Below are positions 5,733 through 12,751 of a stretch of DNA of 40,804 nt, piece by piece. Each line of letters begins with the position of its first letter. Within the stretch, counting starts at the first letter, position 1. A program made the translations under genes and the position numbers. The notes beneath the pieces were generated by a model, which ran no database searches, was not told where the DNA came from, and worked only from the letters and a program-made list of their open reading frames with translations. The stretch is from a virus, in the IMG/VR virus record IMGVR_UViG_3300021960_000180, positions 1 to 40,804 of that record; one strand, written 5' to 3'.

Positions 5733-6905
5733 ATGAGTATCACACAAGAAACAAGACTTAAGAAAGCACACATCACTTTGATGAGACACCCTGAGACTGC
5801 ACTTTACTCAGGCATCATGATGATGGGTAAGAATGAAGTTGTAGATGATATTCCAACGGCATGCACAGATGGGTTCAATAAAAAGTATGGTAGGAAGTTT
5901 ATGGAATCTTTATCTGATGAGGAACTACGAGGTCTGATTCTACACGAGAACTTACACATAGCATTGAAACATATTCAACGCTTTAAGAAAGAGTTTAACG
6001 ATGATCCACAATTTGTGAATGCATCAGCAGATTATGTTGTAAATGACATCATCATGAGTCTGGAAGATAAATCTGTATGTCACTTACCACAAGGTGGGTT
6101 ATACAATGCGAAGTATCATAATTGGTCTGTCAGAGAAGTTATGAATGACTTGAAACAAGAACAAGAGAAAGGTAACCAACCTAACTTAGGTTCATTAGAT
6201 GAGCATGACTTTGATGGTGATGAGGGAGAAGGTCTATCACCACAAGAACAGAAAGCACTAAGTGATAAGATTGATCGAGCATTACGAGAGGGTTCTATAC
6301 TAGCAGGTAGACTGAAAGGTAAAGTGCCAAGAGGTATTACACAAATGCTAGAGCCCAAGCTAAGTTGGAAAGATATCTTGAGAGATTTTATTACATCACA
6401 AATGCGTGGCACTGATGAGTATACATGGCGAAAGTATAACAAACGACTTGTCGCTAATGATATTTATATGCCAAGCATGGAAGATGAGCGTGTAGGTGAG
6501 TTGGTAGTAGGTATAGATACGTCAGGTTCTATCAGTGATACATACTTGTCAGCATTTTTGACAGAACTGGTTTCAATCTGCGACATTGCCAACCCTGAAA
6601 AAATTAGACTTTTGTGGTGGGACACTGAGGTTCATGGTGAACAAGTATTTGAGAATGATTACAATGGACTATTTAGTAAAGCAAAGCCACAAGGGGGTGG
6701 AGGGACTGATCCAACCTGTATACCGAAATACATCGCTAAGAATAATATTAACGCACAGGCAGTTATTGTATTCACTGACGGTTATTTCTTTGAAATACCT
6801 ACATGGGACTTGTCAACACCAACGTTGTTTGTAACAACAGAAAATGAAAATTATATCCCGACAGGGTGTCAGGTTATTAAACAAAACTTAGAGGAGTATG
6901 CATGA
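5733..6905 (+). CDS. Metallopeptidase-like VWA protein (DUF2201/CobT-like)
   Basis: 390 residues. The N-terminal part carries HENLH at residues 71-75 with a further His80 (HExxH-x4-H), as in the putative metallopeptidase domain of DUF2201. An acidic linker (about 145-172, rich in Asp and Glu) follows, then a VWA domain from about residue 255 with a complete MIDAS metal site: DTSGS (262-266), Thr325 in a GGGGTDP loop and TDG (348-350). This is the classic partner of a MoxR/CobS ATPase, encoded just upstream. Whether the HExxH is an active protease is unknown. A palindrome copy lies inside the 3' end of this gene. Confidence 0.87.
   Translation: MSITQETRLKKAHITLMRHPETALYSGIMMMGKNEVVDDIPTACTDGFNKKYGRKFMESLSDEELRGLILHENLHIALKHIQRFKKEFNDDPQFVNASADYVVNDIIMSLEDKSVCHLPQGGLYNAKYHNWSVREVMNDLKQEQEKGNQPNLGSLDEHDFDGDEGEGLSPQEQKALSDKIDRALREGSILAGRLKGKVPRGITQMLEPKLSWKDILRDFITSQMRGTDEYTWRKYNKRLVANDIYMPSMEDERVGELVVGIDTSGSISDTYLSAFLTELVSICDIANPEKIRLLWWDTEVHGEQVFENDYNGLFSKAKPQGGGGTDPTCIPKYIAKNNINAQAVIVFTDGYFFEIPTWDLSTPTLFVTTENENYIPTGCQVIKQNLEEYA
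6857..6873. repeat. Junction palindrome copy 9, inside coding sequence (one mismatch)
   Basis: CCCGACA-GGG-TGTCAGG, one base off consensus, lies 32 bases before the VWA stop and encodes part of its C-terminus. The position near the 3' end keeps the pattern of one palindrome per gene boundary. Confidence 0.7.
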
Positions 6906-7057
6906 TGAGTAAAATATTTAGAGTAAACATAACACAGTATTGCAAACCTATCACGGTGTTTGCACAAACAGAAGAACAGGCAATATTAAAAGCACAAGAA
7001 CAATCAACATGGGAAGTGCATGATGCTGAGTTTCAAGCAGAGGAGATTACATCATGA
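6902..7057 (+). CDS. Unknown 51-residue protein
   Basis: ATG 6902 (or ATG 6905) overlaps the VWA stop; TAGAGGAG at 6889-6896 is the ribosome site. The frame ends at 7057 as ATGA shared with the next gene. The product begins with a beta-like stretch (KIFRVNITQYCKPITVFAQT) and continues as an acidic helix, which resembles small DpnD/PcfM-like phage proteins, though I cannot confirm it. Coupled on both sides, so probably real. Confidence 0.55.
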   Translation: MMSKIFRVNITQYCKPITVFAQTEEQAILKAQEQSTWEVHDAEFQAEEITS

Positions 7058-7272
7058 GTAAAGAGATTATATACCGATTCACTGTCGGGTGTTGGTTTGT
7101 ATTGGGTCTTACAATGGGGGCATTATCAATGCGAGTGTATGATATGTTTGATTATTTAGACAGACAAAAAGATACAGTATATATCTGTCATAAAAACATA
7201 GCATATCAAGCAATGGGCGAAAATGATGGTGTTGTGTATGTAAAAACAAACTTACAATGTTTAGGAGAGTAG
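7054..7272 (+). CDS. Small single-pass membrane protein, unknown
   Basis: 72 residues from ATG 7054 with GAGGAG at 7040-7045. One hydrophobic segment near the N-terminus (about residues 9-28, GCWFVLGLTMGALSM) is followed by a polar domain with two Cys (near residues 44 and 68), so it may be anchored with the C-terminal domain outside the cytoplasmic face. The function is unknown; small membrane proteins of this sort in accessory phage regions are often host-envelope modifiers. Confidence 0.6.
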   Translation: MSKEIIYRFTVGCWFVLGLTMGALSMRVYDMFDYLDRQKDTVYICHKNIAYQAMGENDGVVYVKTNLQCLGE

Positions 7273-7273
7273 C

Positions 7274-8227
7274 ATGTTTGAGAAAGTATATTTTGATATA
7301 TTAGCTGATATAGTAAAAAACGATAAACCATACAGAAATAGGCATAATGAATATCCTGTATTAAATAGACGGCATGGATATAAATACTTTAAACCTATTT
7401 ATGAAACGGGTAAAAAGTTTAGTCAAGAAACCTTGTTGGGGTTTGATATATATTATTACAACACTAAACTAATTAGTGTTTATAAAGATGATGTTGTTGA
7501 GATACAAGAGCAAGATATTTATCAAGGCGAAAGACATTTTCTTAATTTATTAAATGCTGATTCTTTTGGTTCATGCTCACAAGGATATTGGAGCGAGGGT
7601 CAAATTATCTTTCATGATGTTCGAAGAGGTGGATCTGTATATGCAAAAGTATTAGATGCAAAAGGTAGATATGCAGTTACATTACCATTGCATCGTGGAA
7701 TGAAATATTACATGAGATCTGATGAGCCTGTGACTAAATATGATATTGTCAGAATGATAGTTGATAGAAAAAAGTCTCATGACATACTGTCAGGTCACAA
7801 AGATGGACTTAAGTATATAAAAACTTATTGGAAATCAATTCTATCACAGATAAATAATTCAAGTTTTGATGAATTAGAAAAAGAAATTGATGAAAGGCTA
7901 AAGAGTAAATACTCTAATACATTCTTTAATGATAGTGAGATAGGTTACATACTTAAAGATTTAATTGAACAAAAAGATTATGCAACACTAGGAGATTTAT
8001 TATTTCATAGAGGAAAAAGTAACAGTACCATATTTCATTACATGAAATGGAGATCTTCTGTGCCTGAAGGAGAAGTAGAGCGTGCTGTTAATTATATGTT
8101 AGATTCATTTAAACATTTAGTGTGGGATACTTTTGAAGTGTACAAAGAAATATCTACACCATGTGAATTACGATACATACCAAGCAATCCAATACAAAAA
8201 GTTGTTTTAAGAAAGGAAACTGTATGA
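7274..8227 (+). CDS. Unknown 317-residue protein
   Basis: ATG 7274 with AGGAGAG immediately upstream (7262-7268). A soluble, Tyr-, Lys- and Asp-rich protein with no transmembrane segment and no motif I recognise. The C-terminal half is helical. It ends in ATGA overlap with the next gene. A one-mismatch junction palindrome (7778-7794) lies inside the gene. The region 7274-9948 is clearly more AT-rich in third positions than the replication genes, which may mean later acquisition. Confidence 0.65.
   Translation: MFEKVYFDILADIVKNDKPYRNRHNEYPVLNRRHGYKYFKPIYETGKKFSQETLLGFDIYYYNTKLISVYKDDVVEIQEQDIYQGERHFLNLLNADSFGSCSQGYWSEGQIIFHDVRRGGSVYAKVLDAKGRYAVTLPLHRGMKYYMRSDEPVTKYDIVRMIVDRKKSHDILSGHKDGLKYIKTYWKSILSQINNSSFDELEKEIDERLKSKYSNTFFNDSEIGYILKDLIEQKDYATLGDLLFHRGKSNSTIFHYMKWRSSVPEGEVERAVNYMLDSFKHLVWDTFEVYKEISTPCELRYIPSNPIQKVVLRKETV
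7778..7794. repeat. Junction palindrome copy 10, inside coding sequence (one mismatch)
   Basis: CATGACA-TAC-TGTCAGG differs from the consensus arms by one base. It is inside the 317-residue gene, the only copy not at a gene edge, so it may be chance or a relic. Confidence 0.5.
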
Positions 8228-8460
8228 GTAACCGAGAATACAAAATAGCAGAGATAAAAGCTAGATATAGTCGAGACGAGATATTAGATATGTTATTAGA
8301 TTATAAAGGACAGTCATGGGATACGGCTACTCATGAAGAGATGTTAGAAGCAATAGTTAATCTACATTTAGATGGGTGTGATTCATATAATAAATACTCT
8401 ACTGATGAACTAGCAAAATGTTTGGTAAACGAGCGTCAATGGTGGGGAGAGATGGAATGA
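8224..8460 (+). CDS. Unknown 78-residue acidic protein
   Basis: ATG 8224 overlaps the previous stop (ATGA) and AAGGAAA precedes it. A helical, acidic protein with no recognised domain. It ends at 8460 with ATGA overlap into the next gene. Part of a tightly coupled run 6902-8898. Confidence 0.55.
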   Translation: MSNREYKIAEIKARYSRDEILDMLLDYKGQSWDTATHEEMLEAIVNLHLDGCDSYNKYSTDELAKCLVNERQWWGEME

Positions 8461-8714
8461 GTATGCCAAGCATTGAAGACGAAACATGGCAGTATTGGTG
8501 TAACGAGGTGGAAGCTAATTGCCCAACACCGTCCGACAAGTATCGCATGGCTTACAAAGTAATGATGTATAAATGCTTTGAACACCCAAGTGAAAAGGAA
8601 CGGCAACATATTATTGAGGGATTATTAGAACATTATATCTACTCAGTAGACAACAAAGATTTGATTCACTTGATAGCCGATGCATTACGAAATAAGGAGA
8701 TAGACTATGACTGA
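8457..8714 (+). CDS. Unknown 85-residue protein
   Basis: I take ATG 8457, which overlaps the previous stop by four bases and has GGGGAGAG upstream; the in-frame ATG at 8418 would bury 43 bases in the previous gene. The protein is helical and acidic with a few Cys and Trp. No family recognised. Confidence 0.55.
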   Translation: MSMPSIEDETWQYWCNEVEANCPTPSDKYRMAYKVMMYKCFEHPSEKERQHIIEGLLEHYIYSVDNKDLIHLIADALRNKEIDYD

Positions 8715-8898
8715 GTTTGATTATGATATTAAAATTAAAATCCCTGTTGAGTTGAGGATATGGGATAAAGAAGGTAAAGAAGTTACTCAAACGATGGACT
8801 TGGTATTAGGTAGTGAAGTAATAGAAGATGATACTTTGCAGATGATATTCAGAGACATTGATAATTATATTAACACTAACATTATGAGAAATAGATAG
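8707..8898 (+). CDS. Unknown 63-residue protein
   Basis: ATG 8707 overlaps the previous frame by eight bases; AAGGAGATA (8694-8702) is a strong ribosome site. The composition suggests alternating beta strands (FDYDIKIKIPVELRI and TQTMDLVLG) and then a helix. Function unknown. Confidence 0.5.
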   Translation: MTEFDYDIKIKIPVELRIWDKEGKEVTQTMDLVLGSEVIEDDTLQMIFRDIDNYINTNIMRNR

Positions 8899-8907
8899 GA
8901 GAGAGAA

Positions 8908-9948
8908 ATGCAAATTAAAAAGGAATTTAAGTACTACGAAAATTATGACATTGAAGTTATGGATACTAAGTTTTTAGAATACATCTATGAAGTTTGTCAT
9001 ACTTATGGTTTGAAAGTATTAAATAAGATATTTTTAGTTGAAAGTTATACTGACTATTTAGATTTTAAACCTTACGATAGACGAGCAGAAGAGGCATATA
9101 AGGGAGAAGCTAATGCAGTTGCCTTGACTGAAAACGGAATTATTAATGCGGTCATATCTTATAGAAATGGTAACTATTATTATTCAACAGATAAAAGATT
9201 AAAAGAAAAAGGCGATCATAAGTTTATTAGATCAAGTAGTTTAAAAGATATACTTAGAAAAATTAAATTACATAGTACTAGATTACCTAGTGGTAATAAG
9301 CCAATTACAACGGCAGAAATATTAGGATTAGACATTCATAATAAACAGAACCCAATAGGTGCAAAAATACAAGCAGACTATGTAGACACAGCATCTATTA
9401 AACGAGATTATAATTCTATGAGTATGAATGGTGTTGAACTACATCAGCTATTATTACATTCATTGAAAGATAAAACAATAGAACTTAGTGATTCATACAA
9501 ACAAAAACTTGACAAGTTTGATAAATTGTTCGATGATATTAACTTAGGTTTAACGAATATACAAAATGATCTTGCAAAACCTTTTTATGTATTTATTAAA
9601 CAACCAATGATACATGGTAATGCTTGTGTAATATTTAAAGCTAAGTTAGATGAGCAATATAAAAGTTTACAAGTAGTTGGAGAAGTCAAGGGGTATGAAA
9701 ATATAGAAGACTTCGAAGACTTTGATAAAGTTAAAAGTAAATTATTAATGTGGTCATTAGAAATAGAAAATAAATATTCAAATAAATCAGGCTTTTCTTG
9801 GTTAATTGATAAAGTTATTCCTAAAATTGATGAATACTTTAATTCTGATAAAGATAAAATAGATGCCGTAGAGTTTGGAGTTGGCGCACTTAAACTTCAA
9901 TACAATACTTGGCAAATGTATGCGACTTATGTAATAGATGATAATTAA
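8908..9948 (+). CDS. Unknown 346-residue protein
   Basis: ATG 8908 after AGGAGAGAG (8898-8906). A Lys/Asp/Tyr-rich soluble protein, very AT-rich gene, no motif recognised. Together with the 317-residue protein it is the second long orphan of this accessory run; I see no convincing sequence similarity between the two beyond composition. Confidence 0.65.
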   Translation: MQIKKEFKYYENYDIEVMDTKFLEYIYEVCHTYGLKVLNKIFLVESYTDYLDFKPYDRRAEEAYKGEANAVALTENGIINAVISYRNGNYYYSTDKRLKEKGDHKFIRSSSLKDILRKIKLHSTRLPSGNKPITTAEILGLDIHNKQNPIGAKIQADYVDTASIKRDYNSMSMNGVELHQLLLHSLKDKTIELSDSYKQKLDKFDKLFDDINLGLTNIQNDLAKPFYVFIKQPMIHGNACVIFKAKLDEQYKSLQVVGEVKGYENIEDFEDFDKVKSKLLMWSLEIENKYSNKSGFSWLIDKVIPKIDEYFNSDKDKIDAVEFGVGALKLQYNTWQMYATYVIDDN

Positions 9949-10291
9949 ACACGAACTAGAACCTATACCACATTTCAAAATGACGGATTATATCCGTGTC
10001 CCCGTTCACAAGAGTGGAGATGATTATATAGTGCATATTGGTAAAAAGAATAAGCGAATATATACTCTTTCCACTCTACCTTCTTTTATTACATCTAAAC
10101 TTACCGTAGCAAATGTATTATCTAATAATACTATTTCTGATGAACAGCTAGATCCTAGTAAATTATTTATTTGTCATGAAGATGGCGGAGATCCTGACTT
10201 AGCATGGAAAGCAAGTGATAGTTATTATATAGTTATAATTCATCATAATGAATTTTTATCGTTGTTAGGACTAGGAGAAAATGACACCTGA
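9938..10291 (+). CDS. Unknown 117-residue protein
   Basis: ATG 9938 lies 11 bases inside the previous gene; there is no strong ribosome site, so translation is probably coupled. Acidic and His-rich (HEDGGD and IIHHNE). No recognised fold. It ends at 10291, overlapping the nuclease gene by 11 bases. Confidence 0.55.
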   Translation: MIIKHELEPIPHFKMTDYIRVPVHKSGDDYIVHIGKKNKRIYTLSTLPSFITSKLTVANVLSNNTISDEQLDPSKLFICHEDGGDPDLAWKASDSYYIVIIHHNEFLSLLGLGENDT

Positions 10292-10580
10292 AAAGAAAGT
10301 TAAAACAAGAGTTAAGAAACTATTAGATGAACTAGGTTGTTACCATTGTATGCCTGCAACGGGTGGATATGGTGCAAGCGGAATACCTGATATTATTGCA
10401 TGTTATCAGGGTAAGTTTATAGGAATAGAATGTAAAGCCAACGGAAACAAACCTACCTTACTTCAATTAAAACACCTAAATGATATTAGCTTTGCGGGCG
10501 GACTTTCAATAGTCATTGACGAACATAATATAAATATGTTAGAATTATATATCACGGGTAAGCAAACCATTAATAAGTAA
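10281..10580 (+). CDS. VRR-NUC domain nuclease
   Basis: 99 residues, the usual size of the stand-alone phage VRR-NUC proteins (PD-(D/E)XK superfamily, structure-specific or Holliday-junction-type nucleases). Visible catalytic set: GIPD (34-37), ECK (50-52) and Gln62 in the following helix. ATG 10281 has TAGGAG at 10275-10280. A palindrome starts right after the stop. Probable role: processing of branched DNA during phage replication or recombination. Confidence 0.85.
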   Translation: MTPEKKVKTRVKKLLDELGCYHCMPATGGYGASGIPDIIACYQGKFIGIECKANGNKPTLLQLKHLNDISFAGGLSIVIDEHNINMLELYITGKQTINK

Positions 10581-10597
10581 CCTGACACCCTGTCAGG
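10581..10597. repeat. Junction palindrome copy 11 (centre CCC)
   Basis: Perfect arms, extended to ACCTGACA/TGTCAGGT. It starts at the base after the VRR-NUC stop and precedes the AAAAGGA ribosome site of the DUF3310 gene. It is the rightmost copy; none was seen in the remaining 30 kb. Confidence 0.85.
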
Positions 10598-10612
10598 TAG
10601 AAAAGGAATAAC

Positions 10613-10852
10613 GTGTCAGAAATTAAAAATGATATGGTAAATCACCCACCACATTATACGGCAGGTGGTATAGAAACCATTGACTTTATCAAAGCAAAGC
10701 TATCACCTAAAGAATACATAGGTTATCTACGAGGAAACATATTCAAATACAATTCTAGGATTGGCTTGAAAGATGATCCTATTCAAGATGCAGGTAAGAT
10801 TGAATGGTATGCAAAAGAACTTAAAAAATATATTCAGGAGATTAAATCATGA
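10613..10852 (+). CDS. DUF3310 protein, GTG start
   Basis: 79 residues. The HPPHY motif (11-15), the EtiDF segment (21-25) and the GNIFKYNSR helix (41-49) followed by a charged C-terminal helix are the signature of the DUF3310 family, small phage proteins sometimes labelled nucleotide kinase although the activity is not established. GTG 10613 is chosen because AAAAGGA precedes it by six bases and HPPHY then sits at its usual place. It ends in ATGA overlap with the next gene. Confidence 0.88.
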   Translation: MSEIKNDMVNHPPHYTAGGIETIDFIKAKLSPKEYIGYLRGNIFKYNSRIGLKDDPIQDAGKIEWYAKELKKYIQEIKS

Positions 10853-11109
10853 GTGATGATATTTTTATGCGAGTGAAAAGACTTCTCGAGAATCATGTTG
10901 AGGTCTTAAATAAACATAGTATCGGTGATGAACACGCAACTGAAGCACAAGACATCATTGATGAATTAAATGTGTTGATTAAAAACAAGGCATTTATTGA
11001 ACACTTAGAACACGAGATTGAAGAAGAGGAACGCAAGATGGTCAGCGATGACTTGGCTAAAGAAATTCTTAACGGAAAGTTTTGTGTTGGTAGTCAATGT
11101 GAAGACTAA
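10849..11109 (+). CDS. Unknown 86-residue helical protein
   Basis: ATG 10849 overlaps the DUF3310 stop. Charged, helical and strongly acidic in the middle (HLEHEIEEEERKM), with two Cys near the C-terminus. No family recognised; translation is probably coupled to DUF3310. Confidence 0.55.
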   Translation: MSDDIFMRVKRLLENHVEVLNKHSIGDEHATEAQDIIDELNVLIKNKAFIEHLEHEIEEEERKMVSDDLAKEILNGKFCVGSQCED

Positions 11110-11127
11110 GAACTGGTATCAACAACA

Positions 11128-11331
11128 ATGAAATGCGAGAACGGCAATGAGTTTACCCATGCACTATTAGATTTTGAAGGTAGCATTATAAAAAAATATA
11201 GGTGGACAGACAAAGATTATAAGTGGTATATTGGTACTTACCCAGACAATACTATTATAAAACTTGATAAGCCACCTTTTAAATCTGAATATCAACGATC
11301 ATTAGAAATAGTAGGAGAATGTTTATTTTGA
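11128..11331 (+). CDS. Unknown 67-residue protein
   Basis: ATG 11128, with no clear ribosome site. Rich in aromatic and charged residues (KKYRWTDKDYKWYIGTYPD), suggesting a small beta fold. It overlaps the next gene by 13 bases. Real translation is less certain than for its neighbours. Confidence 0.45.
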   Translation: MKCENGNEFTHALLDFEGSIIKKYRWTDKDYKWYIGTYPDNTIIKLDKPPFKSEYQRSLEIVGECLF

Positions 11332-11618
11332 AAAGATTAAAACAAAAATCACATGGTAGAGATTATATTCCTTTTTATAAAAAAGGACCAAAAACAACGT
11401 ATGAAGAAAAAGTATTAATAGTTAAAAAACTGTTAGAAGAAAAACCTGATATAAATTCTAGACTTAGAGTTACTAAAATAACAGGTATACAAAGTAATAT
11501 ATTAGATTTAATGGATAAAAATAAAGATGTGACTACTTTGCCTGCAAAGAAAAAAAGCGGTCATAATAAATGGACACGTAGTTTAGGTATGTTAAGTAAT
11601 AAAAAATATGGCAGATGA
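11319..11618 (+). CDS. Unknown 99-residue basic protein
   Basis: ATG 11319 with GTAGGAG at 11311-11317. Strongly basic (Lys/Arg), with a helical middle (residues 28-68) where RLRVTKITGIQSNILDLM could be a helix-turn-helix. That and the charge suggest nucleic-acid binding, as inference only. Confidence 0.55.
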   Translation: MFILKRLKQKSHGRDYIPFYKKGPKTTYEEKVLIVKKLLEEKPDINSRLRVTKITGIQSNILDLMDKNKDVTTLPAKKKSGHNKWTRSLGMLSNKKYGR

Positions 11619-11796
11619 AATAGATATAGCAAATGATCAAGTACAAAAATCTTTAGATATGACTATGAGAACAATTAATGTAGAAATCAAAGAGAATGAT
11701 ACAGGACGATGTCTTTGGTGTGGTGAACCAGTCAAGGACAAACGTAGATGGTGCAGTATAGACTGTCGAGATGAGCAAGAACGATTTAATAAATAA
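11608..11796 (+). CDS. Small DksA/TraR-like zinc-finger protein
   Basis: 62 residues. A helical N-terminal half and then Cys35-x2-Cys38 ... Cys49-x3-Cys53 (CLWC and CSIDC) with the KRRWCS-x2-CRDE signature seen in small phage zinc fingers related to TraR/DksA or treble-clef proteins. ATG 11608 lies inside the end of the preceding gene without a clear ribosome site. The function could be RNA-polymerase or nucleic-acid contact. Confidence 0.65.
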   Translation: MADEIDIANDQVQKSLDMTMRTINVEIKENDTGRCLWCGEPVKDKRRWCSIDCRDEQERFNK

Positions 11797-11807
11797 AGGA
11801 GAGAGTT

Positions 11808-12149
11808 ATGAAACTTATGGATAAATATAAAGATTATATTAATAATATGGAAAACGAGATTTATAGGGAAAGATTTAAAAAAAGAACTATGGAACTAGAT
11901 AAATATTTTGAAAAGAATAAAGCGATAGTTAAAATAGTATTACCTGAAGATCAAAGAGATTTAATTGCAACACAAAGTAGTGGTTCAAAAACAGGAAAAG
12001 ACTTTAATAAATTATCTATGGATAAGCAAGAGATGTATAGCAAATCACTATCTTCTTTCTTGTGGTCTGTGATGCAGAAACATCAATATGCATTTGGTGA
12101 TAAACACTATAGCTATTATGTTAGATGGGCTAAAAAGAATTTTAAATGA
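11808..12149 (+). CDS. Unknown 113-residue basic helical protein
   Basis: ATG 11808 with a very strong AAGGAGAGAG ribosome site. Lys-rich, helical, with aromatic residues near the C-terminus (YSYYVRWAKKNFK). No domain recognised. Ends in ATGA overlap with the DUF1289-like gene. Confidence 0.6.
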   Translation: MKLMDKYKDYINNMENEIYRERFKKRTMELDKYFEKNKAIVKIVLPEDQRDLIATQSSGSKTGKDFNKLSMDKQEMYSKSLSSFLWSVMQKHQYAFGDKHYSYYVRWAKKNFK

Positions 12150-12367
12150 CTGAAGGTATAGTTAGTCCATGCAATTCAATTTGCCGATATGAAGAAATTA
12201 ATGGAGAACCACGATGTTTAAGTTGTTTCAGAACCTACGAAGATTTATCTAACTGGATGTATCTAACAAATGAAGAGCGACAAAAAAGAATTAGACAAAT
12301 TAAGAAAGATAGGAGAGAGTATGAACGTCAGCAAAAAAACAATGGAGATTTGGCAAAAAAATCTTAA
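12146..12367 (+). CDS. DUF1289-like small zinc protein
   Basis: 73 residues. SPCNSIC (7-13) and CLSCFRT (24-30) followed by Trp37 reproduce the DUF1289 pattern (SPCxxxC ... CxGCxRT ... W), a family of short Cys4 proteins of unknown function found in proteobacteria and their phages; here the usual Gly between the last Cys pair is Ser. The C-terminal 30 residues are a highly charged helix. ATG 12146 overlaps the previous stop; the next gene starts inside its 3' end. Confidence 0.75.
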   Translation: MTEGIVSPCNSICRYEEINGEPRCLSCFRTYEDLSNWMYLTNEERQKRIRQIKKDRREYERQQKNNGDLAKKS

Positions 12368-12461
12368 ACAAGGATATCGTTTTTTTCAACCATGTAACGC
12401 TATTCAATTAACACCAAGAACATTAAGAGAAGCACATGCCATTAAAAACTCAAGGAAATAA
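12321..12461 (+). CDS. Unknown 46-residue basic protein
   Basis: ATG 12321 is preceded by AGGAGAG (12311-12317) inside the end of the DUF1289-like gene, which makes it a better start than the in-frame ATG at 12270. Short and basic (RTLREAHAIKNSRK at the end). No family. Supported by the ribosome site and the packing of genes. Confidence 0.5.
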   Translation: MNVSKKTMEIWQKNLKQGYRFFQPCNAIQLTPRTLREAHAIKNSRK

Positions 12462-12582
12462 ATGTAACAAATGTTCTAACCCCGCTAAGTACTACGATAA
12501 AAAGAAGTGGTGGTGTGGATTTACAATGGATGCACATGGATACTGCAAAGCAGAGAAAGAAAACAAAAATGACAGAAGATGA
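12436..12582 (+). CDS. Small Cys4 protein, 48 residues
   Basis: ATG 12436 lies 26 bases inside the preceding frame, with AAGAGAAG upstream. Cys10-x2-Cys13 (CNKC), Cys27 and Cys37 could bind one zinc ion; the YYDKKKWWCGF segment is typical of tiny phage zinc fingers. It overlaps the next gene by 14 bases. Confidence 0.5.
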   Translation: MPLKTQGNKCNKCSNPAKYYDKKKWWCGFTMDAHGYCKAEKENKNDRR

Positions 12583-12751
12583 ATTTATAAAATTATTTAC
12601 AGAAATAGTAAATAAACTAGGTTTAGAATCAGATATTTCAATAGAGGAAGATATGATTGGATTTCCCGTAGGAAAGTGGAGCCGAGAAGAAACAGAAAGA
12701 ATACTTTCCACTATATCTGATTATGTAAAATACGGAAAGAACTCTCACTGA
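12569..12751 (+). CDS. Unknown 60-residue acidic protein
   Basis: I choose ATG 12569 (MTEDEF) over an upstream in-frame start at 12515, which would overlap the Cys4 gene almost fully. An acidic helical protein. Its stop shares one base with the polymerase start (TGATG at 12749-12753), implying coupled translation with the polymerase. Confidence 0.5.
   Translation: MTEDEFIKLFTEIVNKLGLESDISIEEDMIGFPVGKWSREETERILSTISDYVKYGKNSH

Noticed and set aside
6586-6834. Plus-strand ORF of 82 codons in another frame of the VWA gene
   Set aside because: Overlaps the VWA MIDAS region fully and lacks a ribosome site.
693-10597. CCTGACA palindromes as a CRISPR array
   Set aside because: Spacing ranges from about 110 to 3,700 bases with genes between copies; no unique spacers of fixed length and no cas1/cas2. 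The Cas4-like nuclease alone is not evidence.
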